From positions 1-64,000 of the forward strand of contig DGPL01000042.1 of NCBI GenBank assembly GCA_002390425.1: 64,000 nucleotides of DNA, written 5' to 3'. The translations under genes were made by a program, and so were the position numbers. Shown one piece after another: positions 1 to 8,150 of the stretch. Every line of letters starts with the position of its first letter. Positions within the stretch are counted from its first letter, which is position 1. The DNA is from Kordiimonadaceae bacterium UBA4441 (GTDB lineage: Bacteria > Pseudomonadota > Alphaproteobacteria > Sphingomonadales > Emcibacteraceae). Under the pieces are notes generated by a model that saw nothing but the letters and a program-made list of their open reading frames with translations, made no database searches and was not told the DNA's origin.

Positions 1-111
1 TCAACAATCTCAAAGAACAAAATTAAACGACGCGAAATCCACAGTTCCTACCGGCTAATCCAACAATTTGTTAAATAACCGTTTCGGCCACTGTGTTTGC
101 CGCGTCGGTGA
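1..111 (-). other. rRNA operon leader (partial, reads out of the window)
   Basis: Read on the minus strand this follows a strong promoter and a GC-rich discriminator (CCGCCATCACCGACGCGG). It ends near the window edge with TTTTGTTCTTTGAGATTGTTGA, close to the boxA-like stretch that usually precedes 16S rRNA in alphaproteobacteria. The rRNA genes themselves would lie beyond position 1, so the call is an inference from the leader. Confidence 0.5.
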
Positions 112-117
112 TGGCGG

Positions 118-146
118 TTTATAAGGGGATCATACGATCTTGTAAA
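118..146 (-). promoter_or_regulatory. Strong sigma70-type promoter, probably of an rRNA operon
   Basis: On the minus strand, TTTACA (plus 141-146) and TATAAA (plus 118-123) are separated by exactly 17 bases. A GC-rich discriminator follows and A/T-rich DNA lies upstream, as in stringently controlled rRNA promoters. Transcription should start near position 111. Confidence 0.6.
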
Positions 147-440
147 CCCTTATTTTAACCCTAAATGCATTTTTTTTTAAAAACCGCAGAAATGGGTGAT
201 TTAATCCCAAAATAATCTGCAAAAAAATACATCTTAATCCCCAGTCCATCCCTGAACAAAGGGCATCTATATTATCATAGTTAACGGTAGTATAGCAATG
301 AATACCCATTAATAGGTTAAATAAGATGAAAATTAATGTTTATTTTCAATATGTTAATTCAAAGGTTATCATCAAAAATAATAATTCAAAAAAAGTGTGT
401 AATTAGAATCGCTTAGACGACTCGCATTCTTAATATTGAT

Positions 441-529
441 GGGGCTCTGCCCCGGTCTCGCGACCTCCCCGTCGCGAAAACGTTCGCGCGGTCCGGTCGA
501 ACCGTTCTCAGACCTCAAAGAATGACTTC
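441..529 (+). repeat. Structured palindromic repeat, copy 1
   Basis: This is one of four copies in the first 4.3 kb. It starts with the hairpin GGGGC-TCT-GCCCC. A second hairpin is CGCGAA-AACG-TTCGCG. A third, CGGT..ACCG, has a partly mismatched interior, and the last (GACCTCA..) is degenerate in this copy. Confidence 0.8.
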
Positions 530-741
530 TTCTGGGGAATATAAATGGATAGATTTTTTTGTGGGGTTTTGCTTTATTAGTCTGGCCTCAGTCGCCGGCG
601 GCTCCGCCTTAGGCTAACGGCACCTAAACATTTTTAAGGCCTCAAAATCCGTTCCGACTAACGAATATTTATACTGTCTCTTCGACCCACGTCCGTGCCT
701 AGGCTTGGATCATTATTGGATAGGGTTTAATTATGCCCGAA

Positions 742-832
742 GACCTCAATACTTGAGGTCTGAGAACGGTCCGACCGGACCGCGCGAACGTTTTCGCGAC
801 GGGGAGGTCGCGAGAACGGGGGCCAAGCCCCC
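742..832 (-). repeat. Structured palindromic repeat, copy 2 (inverted)
   Basis: Same family as copy 1, in the opposite orientation. In repeat orientation its hairpins are GGGGGC-TTG-GCCCCC, CGCGAA-AACG-TTCGCG, CGGTCC-GGTC-GGACCG and GACCTCAA-GTA-TTGAGGTC, all perfectly paired. It ends 8 bases from the stop of the CBS-domain gene, so it could also serve as that gene's 3' end. Confidence 0.8.
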
Positions 833-840
833 TTGAAATA

Positions 841-1272
841 TCATGTCGCGATGTATGCTTTCAACGCTTCGGCTTCGGCTTCCGTTTCCATGATACGTTC
901 TTTCACCACGTCACCGATTGTGACCATACCGACGATGGCGCCGCCCTCACCAACCACAGGAAGGTGGCGAATGCGTCGTTCCGTCATCACTTCCATGACC
1001 TGTTTGATGGTATCGTCTTCTTTACAGGTATAAACACCCGTGGTCATACAAGTGGAAATTTTATTATCGAGCACACCCGACCCCGAGCGCGCAATAGAGA
1101 TCACAATATCCCGTTCAGAAAGCACCCCGCACATTTTGCCGTCCTTATCGCAGCAAAGCATGGCACCAATTTTATTTTCACGAATAACCTTGGCCGCATC
1201 AAGAAGCGTTTGTTCCGGTGAAATTCTAACAACGTCGCTGCCTTTTCTGGCGAGAATATTTTTTACATACAT
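841..1272 (-). CDS. CBS-domain protein (tandem CBS pair)
   Basis: A 143-residue protein made almost wholly of two CBS domains (about residues 8-65 and 75-135). Such pairs bind adenine nucleotides and sense energy state. Typical stretches are GVLSERDIVISIAR at the end of the first domain and VGMVTIGDVVKERI in the second. The start follows a GAGGGA ribosome site. There is no attached enzyme or channel domain, so it belongs to the stand-alone class common in alphaproteobacteria; its partner is unknown. It is monocistronic, with a structured repeat directly downstream. Confidence 0.88.
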   Translation of the reverse strand: MYVKNILARKGSDVVRISPEQTLLDAAKVIRENKIGAMLCCDKDGKMCGVLSERDIVISIARSGSGVLDNKISTCMTTGVYTCKEDDTIKQVMEVMTERRIRHLPVVGEGGAIVGMVTIGDVVKERIMETEAEAEALKAYIAT

Positions 1273-1411
1273 ATGTTGGTCCCTCTCTCTTTTGTTTTAA
1301 AATGATTTGATTATACAAGAGTTAGACAAGTTTAGCATAAAAGGGAAAGATGTGGGAGTGGAAAGTTTACATATATAGTATTAGAATTCTGCCCAAATAC
1401 CAAATTTCACA

Positions 1412-2125
1412 TCACCTATATATTGCATTTGATTTTGAACGCTCCTCTGAAAGCCGCGCCTCTAATGTTTCAATTTCAATTTCATCTTTAGTTGCAGCAT
1501 TACTTGCTAATATTCTTGGTAAGATTGCTTCAACAATTGCAGCTACATTATAGGGTTCAATTGGCGTTTGAATTATAGGTTCAGCTTTCATTTCTTTTAC
1601 TTTAAATCCAGCCTTGGTGAATATATCATAAAGATTAAAACCAATACTGGTATCGGCACCTTCATAACTAATAGTATGGCGTAACCATTTTTGAACTTTA
1701 CAATGAAGAGGCATAGGCTGTGTATTTGAAGGCACCATTTCCATATCATGCTCTTGAAAAGCAATCATGCCATTTTTTTTCAAACATTTTTGTAGATTGC
1801 GAATAAATTCAACTGGCTTTATTTGATACATTAAAACTCGACGTCCAACAATAACGTCAAATTTACCAATGGTTTCTGATACCTTTGATGCATCTGTCGT
1901 ATAAAATGACACATTCGAAATTGTTAGATCATTTATTTTTTTTCTAGCGACGTCTATAGAACCGCTATCTATGTCAACTCCGACGACATCTCCTTCAGAA
2001 CCAACCAAGTCTGCCGCCAATAGTGAAACATCCCCTCTTCCGCAGCCTATGTCTAATACTTTTGAACCTTTCTTTACGCCCGCCTTAATCAATAACTCTG
2101 ACGTGAAATTATCTGCTTGGTTCAT
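1412..2125 (-). CDS. Class I SAM-dependent methyltransferase
   Basis: A 237-residue protein with the Rossmann SAM-binding motif I, VLDIGCGRGDVSLLA (about residues 23-37), an acidic motif II (VVGVDIDSGSID) and the late motif KFDVIVGRRVLMYQ. It belongs to the broad Methyltransf_11/25 type; the substrate cannot be read from sequence. It is divergent from an Rrf2-family regulator, and the shared intergenic region carries two identical-architecture operators, so repression by that regulator is likely. Base composition is more A/T-rich than the metabolic genes further right, so recent acquisition is possible. Confidence 0.8.
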   Translation of the reverse strand: MNQADNFTSELLIKAGVKKGSKVLDIGCGRGDVSLLAADLVGSEGDVVGVDIDSGSIDVARKKINDLTISNVSFYTTDASKVSETIGKFDVIVGRRVLMYQIKPVEFIRNLQKCLKKNGMIAFQEHDMEMVPSNTQPMPLHCKVQKWLRHTISYEGADTSIGFNLYDIFTKAGFKVKEMKAEPIIQTPIEPYNVAAIVEAILPRILASNAATKDEIEIETLEARLSEERSKSNAIYR

Positions 2126-2155
2126 TATTCTAAACCTTAATTTGTTGGCTATTAA

Positions 2156-2190
2156 TTCTTTAATGTAATTCTATAAGTTACATTAAAGAA
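2156..2190. promoter_or_regulatory. Operator-like inverted repeat, site 1
   Basis: Two perfect 13-base arms (TTCTTTAATGTAA and its complement) are separated by 9 bases. The core is TGTAA-N9-TTACA (2164-2182). It lies between the divergent methyltransferase and Rrf2 genes, immediately before the methyltransferase start, where a bound repressor would block transcription. Confidence 0.6.
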
Positions 2191-2202
2191 TATGTCAATT
2201 AT

Positions 2203-2222
2203 TGTAACTTTTATTATTACAT
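2203..2222. promoter_or_regulatory. Operator-like inverted repeat, site 2
   Basis: A second TGTAA-N9-TTACA element with the same spacing as site 1, 39 bases away centre to centre. It sits 35 bases before the Rrf2 start codon, which suggests autoregulation. Confidence 0.55.
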
Positions 2223-2256
2223 GATAATTTGAATAAATTTATAAACGAGCGATTAC

Positions 2257-2703
2257 ATGAGAAAAGATAATAGGCTTCCGCGGGTGTTACATGTGTTAAT
2301 TCATTTAGATAGGCATGATAAACTCATGACATCTGGTAAAATAGCAAAAATGTTAGACACAAACCCCGTAGTTGTAAGGCGAATAATGAGCGGACTTCGC
2401 AATAAAGGATATGTTAGTTCCTCAAAAGGGGCTGGAGGTGGTTGGCAACTTCAAAGCCAACTAAATGAAATATCATTGTATGACGTTCATATGGCATTAG
2501 GAGAGCCGGAATTATTATCACTGGGAAGTGGCGACAATCCAAATTGCCTAGTAGAACAATCCGTCGACATTGCGCTAAAGACGATCATGACGGATATTGA
2601 TATAATTTTAAAAGAAAAGCTCCGTAATATTAAGGTATCAGATATTGCGTCTGATTTTGATCTAAGGTTAGAAGAATACAATAATTCTAAACCGATGACC
2701 TAG
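2257..2703 (+). CDS. Rrf2-family transcriptional regulator
   Basis: A 148-residue protein with the Rrf2 winged helix: LDRHDKLMTSGKIAKMLDTNPVVVRRIMSGLRNKGYVSSSKGAGGGWQL (residues about 18-65), ending in the diagnostic GxGGGW wing. Iron-sulfur members such as IscR and NsrR carry three clustered cysteines; this one has a single Cys (PNCLVEQS), so it resembles the YwnA-like non-cluster branch, which may sense thiol-reactive compounds or another signal. It is divergent from the methyltransferase, with two TGTAA-N9-TTACA sites between them. Confidence 0.85.
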   Translation: MRKDNRLPRVLHVLIHLDRHDKLMTSGKIAKMLDTNPVVVRRIMSGLRNKGYVSSSKGAGGGWQLQSQLNEISLYDVHMALGEPELLSLGSGDNPNCLVEQSVDIALKTIMTDIDIILKEKLRNIKVSDIASDFDLRLEEYNNSKPMT

Positions 2704-2857
2704 CAAACACTAAACTGCAATCAATTGCCAAACTATTCGCAAACAAACAATGTTTATTCAGGAAACTTTCCAAGTTTAAATTCAATTCAAATCACATTTA
2801 AGCAGTAATTCTTTCCACTTAAATCATTGAAAGTTAAGACATGAAAGCGGTGCTGTG

Positions 2858-2887
2858 GCATTGCCGTTGCATATGCAGTGGCAATGC
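2858..2887. repeat. Hairpin GCATTGCC / GGCAATGC
   Basis: A perfect 8-bp stem whose loop contains the palindrome TGCATATGCA. No T-run follows, so it is not a standard terminator. It may be a transcript-end structure for the Rrf2 gene or a DNA repeat. Confidence 0.4.
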
Positions 2888-2984
2888 AGAATAAGAATAA
2901 GAAAGATAATAAAAATATATTATTAAAATAATATATAAAAAGGTTATTTGGGTAGCGTGAGCGTGGACCCTATTTGACCTCTAG

Positions 2985-3004
2985 ATTCCCGCCTTCGCGG
3001 GAAT
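2985..3004. repeat. REP-like palindrome ATTCCCGC-CTTC-GCGGGAAT
   Basis: A perfect 8-bp stem with a CTTC loop inside the context CTAG-palindrome-GACGG. Repeats of this form are widely dispersed in proteobacterial genomes. Only one copy was seen in this window. Confidence 0.6.
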
Positions 3005-3129
3005 GACGGGAGAGATAAAAAAATTATTTTTTGCTTGATTTTATTGGGACCCGCTATCAGCATTAATTATCAGTTTGGGGATTGTGTGTTTAGGAGGGAT
3101 TGATTGTGTGGCTTTGTTTTATTGTTGAT

Positions 3130-3219
3130 GGGGCTCTGCCCCGCGCTCGCGCGCTCCCCGTCGCAAAAACGTTTGCGCGGCCCAGTCGGGCCGTTCTCAA
3201 ACCTCAAAGTATGAGGTTT
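3130..3219 (+). repeat. Structured palindromic repeat, copy 3
   Basis: Third copy of the family. Its hairpins are GGGGC-TCT-GCCCC, CGCAAA-AACG-TTTGCG, CGGCCC-AGTC-GGGCCG and AAACCTCA-AAGTA-TGAGGTTT. Relative to copies 1 and 2, both sides of the stems change together. Confidence 0.8.
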
Positions 3220-3334
3220 TCGAGGGATCATAATTGGTTAGTTTTCTATTGGCATCATATTGTCATTTGCGTTTATGGTTAATTGGCTTTATAGTGTCGC
3301 AAAATTATAAAAATATCCGATCACAAAATTATGA

Positions 3335-4108
3335 ATGAGAGTTCAAATGTTTATTGGGAAAAGAAAAACGTCGATGCTGGCGACATTGGTTTTTTATTTA
3401 AGCCTGCTTGCGGGTGCGGCCATATTGGTCATGCTTTTTGGTTCATTCCTTGGACTTTGGGAACCGATTGACGGTTTCATCTATTACCGCAGATCATTTG
3501 AATATATCGGTTATGTTGTTGTTGGTTTATCGGTTGCGACACTCGGGTTTTTATTATCCAAAAGATATTTAATCGGCAAACGCAAAGCATTGATTTCTTT
3601 GGTTATTGGACTTGGTATTCTTTACCCGACCATCAAATCCGCCGTCACGGAAACCGTCAGTTATCCGCCGATCCATGATATTACCACAGATACCGTGAAC
3701 CCGCCCGAGTTTATTGCGTTAACGGATCCAAGACCAGGGTCTAGAAACACGCTCGATTACTTTGGTAAAGGGGAACGACAAGATTGGTACCCGTCTCGTC
3801 AGCTTGAGGCATTTCCAGACATTAAACCAATAATGTCATCCTTATCCCCCAACGAAGCATACGCCCGCGCCTTAACGGTCGGTAGAAGCATGGGATGGGA
3901 AATTATCGGTGCAGACCCCGCCAATCACCGTTTTGAAGGGACGGCAACCACACCCGTTTTCCGATTTGTCGATGACACCGTCGTGGTTGTGACACCAAAT
4001 GGCACAGGCAGCCGCATTGATATTCGCAGCGTATCGCGTGTTGGTGTTGGTGACATTGGCGTTAATGCCATAAGGATCAGGGAATTTATTACCAGATTTA
4101 ATGGGTAA
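3335..4108 (+). CDS. DUF1499 membrane protein
   Basis: A 257-residue protein. Three hydrophobic segments fill the N-terminal half (about residues 14-40, 52-72 and 82-103). A soluble C-terminal domain (about 150-257) matches DUF1499, with the typical run from FEGTATTPVFRFVDDTVVVV through a closing IRIREFITRF. Function of DUF1499 proteins is unknown; many sit in the membrane or envelope. An alternative start lies at 3347. It is flanked on both sides by structured repeat copies, so it is probably monocistronic. Confidence 0.75.
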   Translation: MRVQMFIGKRKTSMLATLVFYLSLLAGAAILVMLFGSFLGLWEPIDGFIYYRRSFEYIGYVVVGLSVATLGFLLSKRYLIGKRKALISLVIGLGILYPTIKSAVTETVSYPPIHDITTDTVNPPEFIALTDPRPGSRNTLDYFGKGERQDWYPSRQLEAFPDIKPIMSSLSPNEAYARALTVGRSMGWEIIGADPANHRFEGTATTPVFRFVDDTVVVVTPNGTGSRIDIRSVSRVGVGDIGVNAIRIREFITRFNG

Positions 4109-4141
4109 AAAAGTTAGTGTAATTTTAATTTTTTAATTCGT

Positions 4142-4234
4142 GGGGGCTCTGCCCCCGGTCTCGCGACCTCCCCCTCGCGAAAAAGTTCGCGCGCCGCAGA
4201 AGCGGCGTTCTCCGACCTTAAAAAATTTAAGGTC
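4142..4234 (+). repeat. Structured palindromic repeat, copy 4
   Basis: Fourth copy. Hairpins are GGGGGC-TCT-GCCCCC, CGCGAA-AAAG-TTCGCG, CGCCGC-AGAA-GCGGCG and GACCTTAAA-AAA-TTTAAGGTC. The third and fourth stems differ from other copies in both arms yet still pair fully. It lies 56 bases before murL and may be in its 5' region. Confidence 0.8.
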
Positions 4235-4290
4235 CTCGTTTAGATCATTTAGGTCTTGTTTTTGCCGTAAAACTAGGCGACAAAAGGCGT

Positions 4291-5652
4291 ATGGATACTT
4301 TTATATTTAAATCAGCAACTTATGATGAAAGCAGTCAAACGATCCTGCTTGGCTACTCTTATGAAAATGGTCCCGAGTTCGTTGAAAAAATTGAATTCCC
4401 AGATTGTCGTACTGATTTAAACGATCAAGAAAAAGAAGCCCTTGAAAAAGAGATTGTGCAATTGCATTTGGCGGCGGGGATCAGTTATTATAAAGCATAC
4501 TGTCCGAAAAATATTCGTGTTGACAATCACGCGCTCACCAAGGAAGAGGCGGATTTCTTTTTTAAATTTTATCGTCACGGGCTTGGTGAATTTTCGGTTG
4601 AAAACGATATCGATTTAAGCGGTATTATCCGTTTTCCCGTGACATCAAATCATCATTTAACACCAAGCGAAATTACCCTTCCTAAAAAAGCGGTTGTGCC
4701 CATTGGCGGCGGTAAAGACAGTGTGGTGAGCCTTGAGGTTTTAGTTAATGCGAATATGCCGCATCAAATGATTGCGATAAACGCAGGGCCACCCATTAAA
4801 AATGCGATGAAGGCGGGCAGCGAAAATGCCGCAGAAAATGCCATTCATATTAGGCGCACATTGGACCCCGCATTATTCGCTTTAAATGATGAAGGAGCCA
4901 TGAATGGACATGTGCCGATTACGGGCATTTTATCATTCATCATGGCGTGTGGTGCGATCCTTTATGGATATGATAGTGTTGTGATGTCAAACGAAGGATC
5001 AGCGAGCGAAGGCAATATGGAATTCGCCGGAATTGAAGTTAATCATCAATATAGTAAATCATTAGAATTTGAGCTTGATTTTGAGAAATACATCAGAAAA
5101 ACGACGCTTTCGAATTTTCATTATTTCTCGCTTTTACGGCCCCTTAATGAAACGGGTATTGCGGCGTTATTTGCCACCCTTCCCCATTATTTTGATGTCT
5201 TTAAAAGTTGTAACCGTAATTTTCATATTGATGAAGGTGTGCGTCAATATGGTTGGTGTTGTGATTGTCCGAAATGCCGGTTTGTGTTTTTGGCGCTTAG
5301 TCCCTTTATTGCAAAAGATCGTTTGAACGAAATATTTGGTAAAAATATGCTTAATGATATGTCACAAGAAGATGGGTTTCGCGAGCTTTGTGGCCTTAAG
5401 GGGCATAAGCCGTTTGAATGTGTCGGTGAAATTGAAGAATGCCAATATATTTTAAAAACGCTCACCACCACTGACCGTGCCACTGATCAACTGGTTAAAA
5501 AATTAACGCCGGAGTTAGACGCTTTAGAGCTAGATATTAAGCCCATGACGATTGATGAATTACGAGCAACGGCGCTTAATTTTAAATATGAGCATAATAT
5601 CCCCCCGCATTTCTTGGAGCATTTGAATGAATTTATCAGCGCTCGAAAATAA
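4291..5652 (+). CDS. murL: UDP-MurNAc-L-Ala-L-Glu epimerase MurL
   Basis: A 453-residue protein matching MurL, the ATP-dependent enzyme that inverts the terminal L-glutamate of UDP-MurNAc-L-Ala-L-Glu to D-glutamate in peptidoglycan precursor synthesis (pathway described in Xanthomonas). A PP-loop-like nucleotide motif, GGGKDS, lies at residues 139-144, and a Cys-rich stretch WCCDCPKCRF near 327-336. The length is normal for the family. The stop overlaps the start of the following MurD-type ligase by 26 bases, the expected partner, which makes the assignment firm. In organisms with this pair, glutamate racemase MurI is often missing. Confidence 0.88.
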   Translation: MDTFIFKSATYDESSQTILLGYSYENGPEFVEKIEFPDCRTDLNDQEKEALEKEIVQLHLAAGISYYKAYCPKNIRVDNHALTKEEADFFFKFYRHGLGEFSVENDIDLSGIIRFPVTSNHHLTPSEITLPKKAVVPIGGGKDSVVSLEVLVNANMPHQMIAINAGPPIKNAMKAGSENAAENAIHIRRTLDPALFALNDEGAMNGHVPITGILSFIMACGAILYGYDSVVMSNEGSASEGNMEFAGIEVNHQYSKSLEFELDFEKYIRKTTLSNFHYFSLLRPLNETGIAALFATLPHYFDVFKSCNRNFHIDEGVRQYGWCCDCPKCRFVFLALSPFIAKDRLNEIFGKNMLNDMSQEDGFRELCGLKGHKPFECVGEIEECQYILKTLTTTDRATDQLVKKLTPELDALELDIKPMTIDELRATALNFKYEHNIPPHFLEHLNEFISARK

Positions 5653-6901
5653 GCGGGTTGCCATATGGGGTATGGGACGAGAGGGGCGAACGTCGCTTGC
5701 TTTCCTAAAGCAGCATTTTCCGGATCAAAATTTTATCATCATTAACCGTGATCCTGTTGATACAGAAGAAACATTCATTTCGGAAAATGAGATGCTCGCG
5801 CATCTTGATGAAATAGATATCGTGATTAAATCACCGGGGATCAGTTATTATCATAATCATGTCAGTAAATTGATTGAAGCGGGGGTTACTGTCACATCAG
5901 CGACCAACATTTGGTTTTCACTGCCAAAAGCGGTAACGGTCATCGCGATTACCGGCAGCAACGGCAAAAGCACCACATCCGCCCTCACCCATCATATATT
6001 AACGCAGCTTGGGAAAAATGCAGAGCTTGGCGGCAATATCGGCACGCCATTATTATCTTTACCGCTTGATGCGCAATATTATGTAGTTGAATTATCAAGC
6101 TATCAGACATGTGATATGACAGGGGTGCCTGATATTGCGATGCTTCTCAACCTATATCCTGAGCATATTCAATGGCACAAAAGTCACGCACAATATTATC
6201 AAGATAAATGTAATCTGCTGAGGCGTGGTGCGTATATCAATATCGTTAATCACAATGATCCGCCCACCAGGGATATCGCAGAGCGATCAATAAGCTTTAA
6301 TAACGAAGAAGCCATCCATTTTAAAAATTCATCAATGATGGATGGTGATACCGTGATCGGGACCATAGATGGGTTTCCGCTTCTTGGTGATCATAATCTT
6401 GAAAATTTAAGTGCGGCACTGACCATTTGCAAGCAGTTGAACCTTGATTTAGAAAAGTGCTTAGAGGCGGCGAAATCATACCCGGGACTGCCGCATCGAT
6501 TACAGATTTTTGGCCCTCATAAAGGGCATATGTTTGTTAATGACAGTATATCCACCGATCCGGAAGCGACCATTGCCGCCTTGAATGCTTTAAAGGATAA
6601 AAATGTTACCCTTATTGTGGGGGGTGAGGACCGTGAACAGAATTATAGCGAACTGGCTAAGGCGATTGAAAGTACCGGAACAAAATCAATATGTGCTTAT
6701 GAAACGGGCCCCCGGCTTTTTGATATGATCAAATCAAATGATAAATACCGCGCAGAAACATTAGAAGCGGCCGTGATCAAGGCAAAAGAAATCACCGAAG
6801 AAGGCGGCTATATCCTATTATCACCCGCCGCCCCAAGTTATGACGCCTTTAAAGATTTTGAAGAACGCGGCAATTTATTTATGACTTATGCTACGGCGTA
6901 A
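5627..6901 (+). CDS. murD2: UDP-MurNAc-L-alanine--L-glutamate ligase (MurD2-type)
   Basis: A Mur ligase of 424 residues with ATP loop GSNGKST (110-116) and the Mur-ligase central and C-terminal domains (LGDHNLENLSAALTIC, VNDSISTDPEATIAAL). Standard MurD adds D-Glu to UDP-MurNAc-L-Ala; the variant paired with MurL adds L-Glu, which MurL then epimerises. The choice of L-Glu here is inferred from the 26-base overlap with murL. It is somewhat shorter than typical MurD (about 440-450). The gene ends convergently, overlapping the nnrS remnant by 11 bases. If it is instead an ordinary MurD the murL linkage would be hard to explain. Confidence 0.85.
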   Translation: MNLSALENKRVAIWGMGREGRTSLAFLKQHFPDQNFIIINRDPVDTEETFISENEMLAHLDEIDIVIKSPGISYYHNHVSKLIEAGVTVTSATNIWFSLPKAVTVIAITGSNGKSTTSALTHHILTQLGKNAELGGNIGTPLLSLPLDAQYYVVELSSYQTCDMTGVPDIAMLLNLYPEHIQWHKSHAQYYQDKCNLLRRGAYINIVNHNDPPTRDIAERSISFNNEEAIHFKNSSMMDGDTVIGTIDGFPLLGDHNLENLSAALTICKQLNLDLEKCLEAAKSYPGLPHRLQIFGPHKGHMFVNDSISTDPEATIAALNALKDKNVTLIVGGEDREQNYSELAKAIESTGTKSICAYETGPRLFDMIKSNDKYRAETLEAAVIKAKEITEEGGYILLSPAAPSYDAFKDFEERGNLFMTYATA

Positions 6902-8040
6902 CCTGAGGCTTTAAGACCAAAGGAATAAAGCGTATTAAAAACAGCAAATACGCCATTACCCAGCAGAGCGCAGAAACAAAAAGTAAATTCGAATAATAAT
7001 CCACCATCAATGGCGTTAAAATCCGCGAAATTGCAGCAATGTTAATTAAAATAAGGAATGTGGTTATTAGGGCATCATTATTAATCGGACGCCCCGAATG
7101 ACCGAGTATGGCCCGGCTCATCACCCCGAGTGTTAAGGAACCCGCGGCACCAACGCTAAAGGCGTGGTAGGATAATACAATAAACCCGTTATCCACAAGA
7201 TATGCATAAGACATTAGAAAGAAGCCCAATGCGATCCAAAGAATACCAATGTGCAAGATAATCATCAGCGGGTCAGCAATAGCGATCCACCCCCTCCAAC
7301 CGAGAAGACGAATTAAAACAAATGTGCCCGCCGCCAGTGCAGAAAATCCAATCAACCTTTGATCAAATTCAAATAAAATGAAAACCATGCTCGCCACGAT
7401 TGATACCATACTGCAGGGGAGCAATATTTTAGGGGTAACTTGCTTTACATCGGGATATTTATTTTTTAAGAAATTTGGGGCAACTCGACCGCCAGTCACA
7501 TTCATTAACATCACCACAAAAAGAAGCGCCGCGATAAAGAAATTATTTTCATCAATTGCCAAAACATCGACCGCAGCAAGATGGCTACATAAATTAAAAA
7601 GCGCAAAGACCATCAGCATAATAGGGAGAAAATAATTACGCTTGTTACCGGTTTTAAAGATGGCAGGAGCAATTCCCGTAATGGCCACTGGCAACAATAA
7701 AAATCAACCGCCATCGGTAAAAATGGCGGTAATAGCGCGCCAAAAAAGACGCACACACGACCAAGAAACCATAAAATTGCAAGAATGAGTAAAGGCCGTC
7801 CTCGTGGTGAAGCGACCCCTGTCCAATTTGGCACGGCGGTAAATAAAAAACCGATGATGATGGGCGCAAATACACCGAATATCATTTCGTGCTGGTGCCA
7901 TTCGGATGGTGAAAAATGACTGGGGAGAATGTCAATACTTCCTGTGATAAGTAAAACCCAATAAGGCAGTAAAAATACTGCGCCAAGTGCCCAAGCGGAA
8001 AAAAGACCCGAAAGCCAGCAGAAAATAAAGTAGTCATCAT
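6891..8040 (-). pseudogene. nnrS: NnrS family protein, two frameshifts
   Basis: NnrS is a multi-pass haem- and copper-containing membrane protein linked to nitric oxide stress. The reading frame is in three pieces. Piece one starts at 8040 (MMTTLFSAGFRVFF, the usual NnrS opening). Piece two carries LPSHFSPSEWHQHEMIFGVFAP and TAVPNWTG. Piece three covers 6891-7697 (ILGHSGRPI and the remaining helices). The frame breaks fall at an A-run at 7999-8004 (six; seven expected) and one at 7699-7703 (five; six expected). Restoring one base in each joins a full-length protein of about 383 residues. This is either a real pseudogene or a homopolymer error in the assembly. Confidence 0.8.
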
Positions 8041-8150
8041 AATGATTTCTCTGATTTAATTATAAACAATCAATAGCATATCAAATTATATGTTTTTTGA
8101 TTGATATCAATAATGTATATTTTTTTATCAAAAAATTAGGAGGAAATATT

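Larger units (their letters stand above)
147..840. other. Non-coding stretch with two inverted repeat copies
   Basis: No convincing gene. Positions 147-440 are very A/T-rich with no usable frame. Two copies of a structured repeat lie at 441-529 and, inverted, at 742-832. The 212 bases between them contain a short GC hairpin near 597-610 (GGCGG/CCGCC) and nothing else I can name. Confidence 0.6.
2704..3334. other. Intergenic stretch with hairpins and a repeat copy
   Basis: This 631-base stretch has no supported gene. It holds an 8-bp hairpin at 2858-2887, a REP-like palindrome at 2985-3004 and structured repeat copy 3 at 3130-3219. The one open frame here runs through the repeat and is not credible. 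Confidence 0.6.

Noticed and set aside
3100..3282. Open frame of 60 codons on the plus strand
   Set aside because: It runs straight through structured repeat copy 3 and has no ribosome site; the frame is a by-product of the repeat.
7654..7901. Alternative frames within the nnrS region
   Set aside because: They are out-of-frame readings of the interrupted nnrS gene; the restored NnrS frame explains the sequence better.
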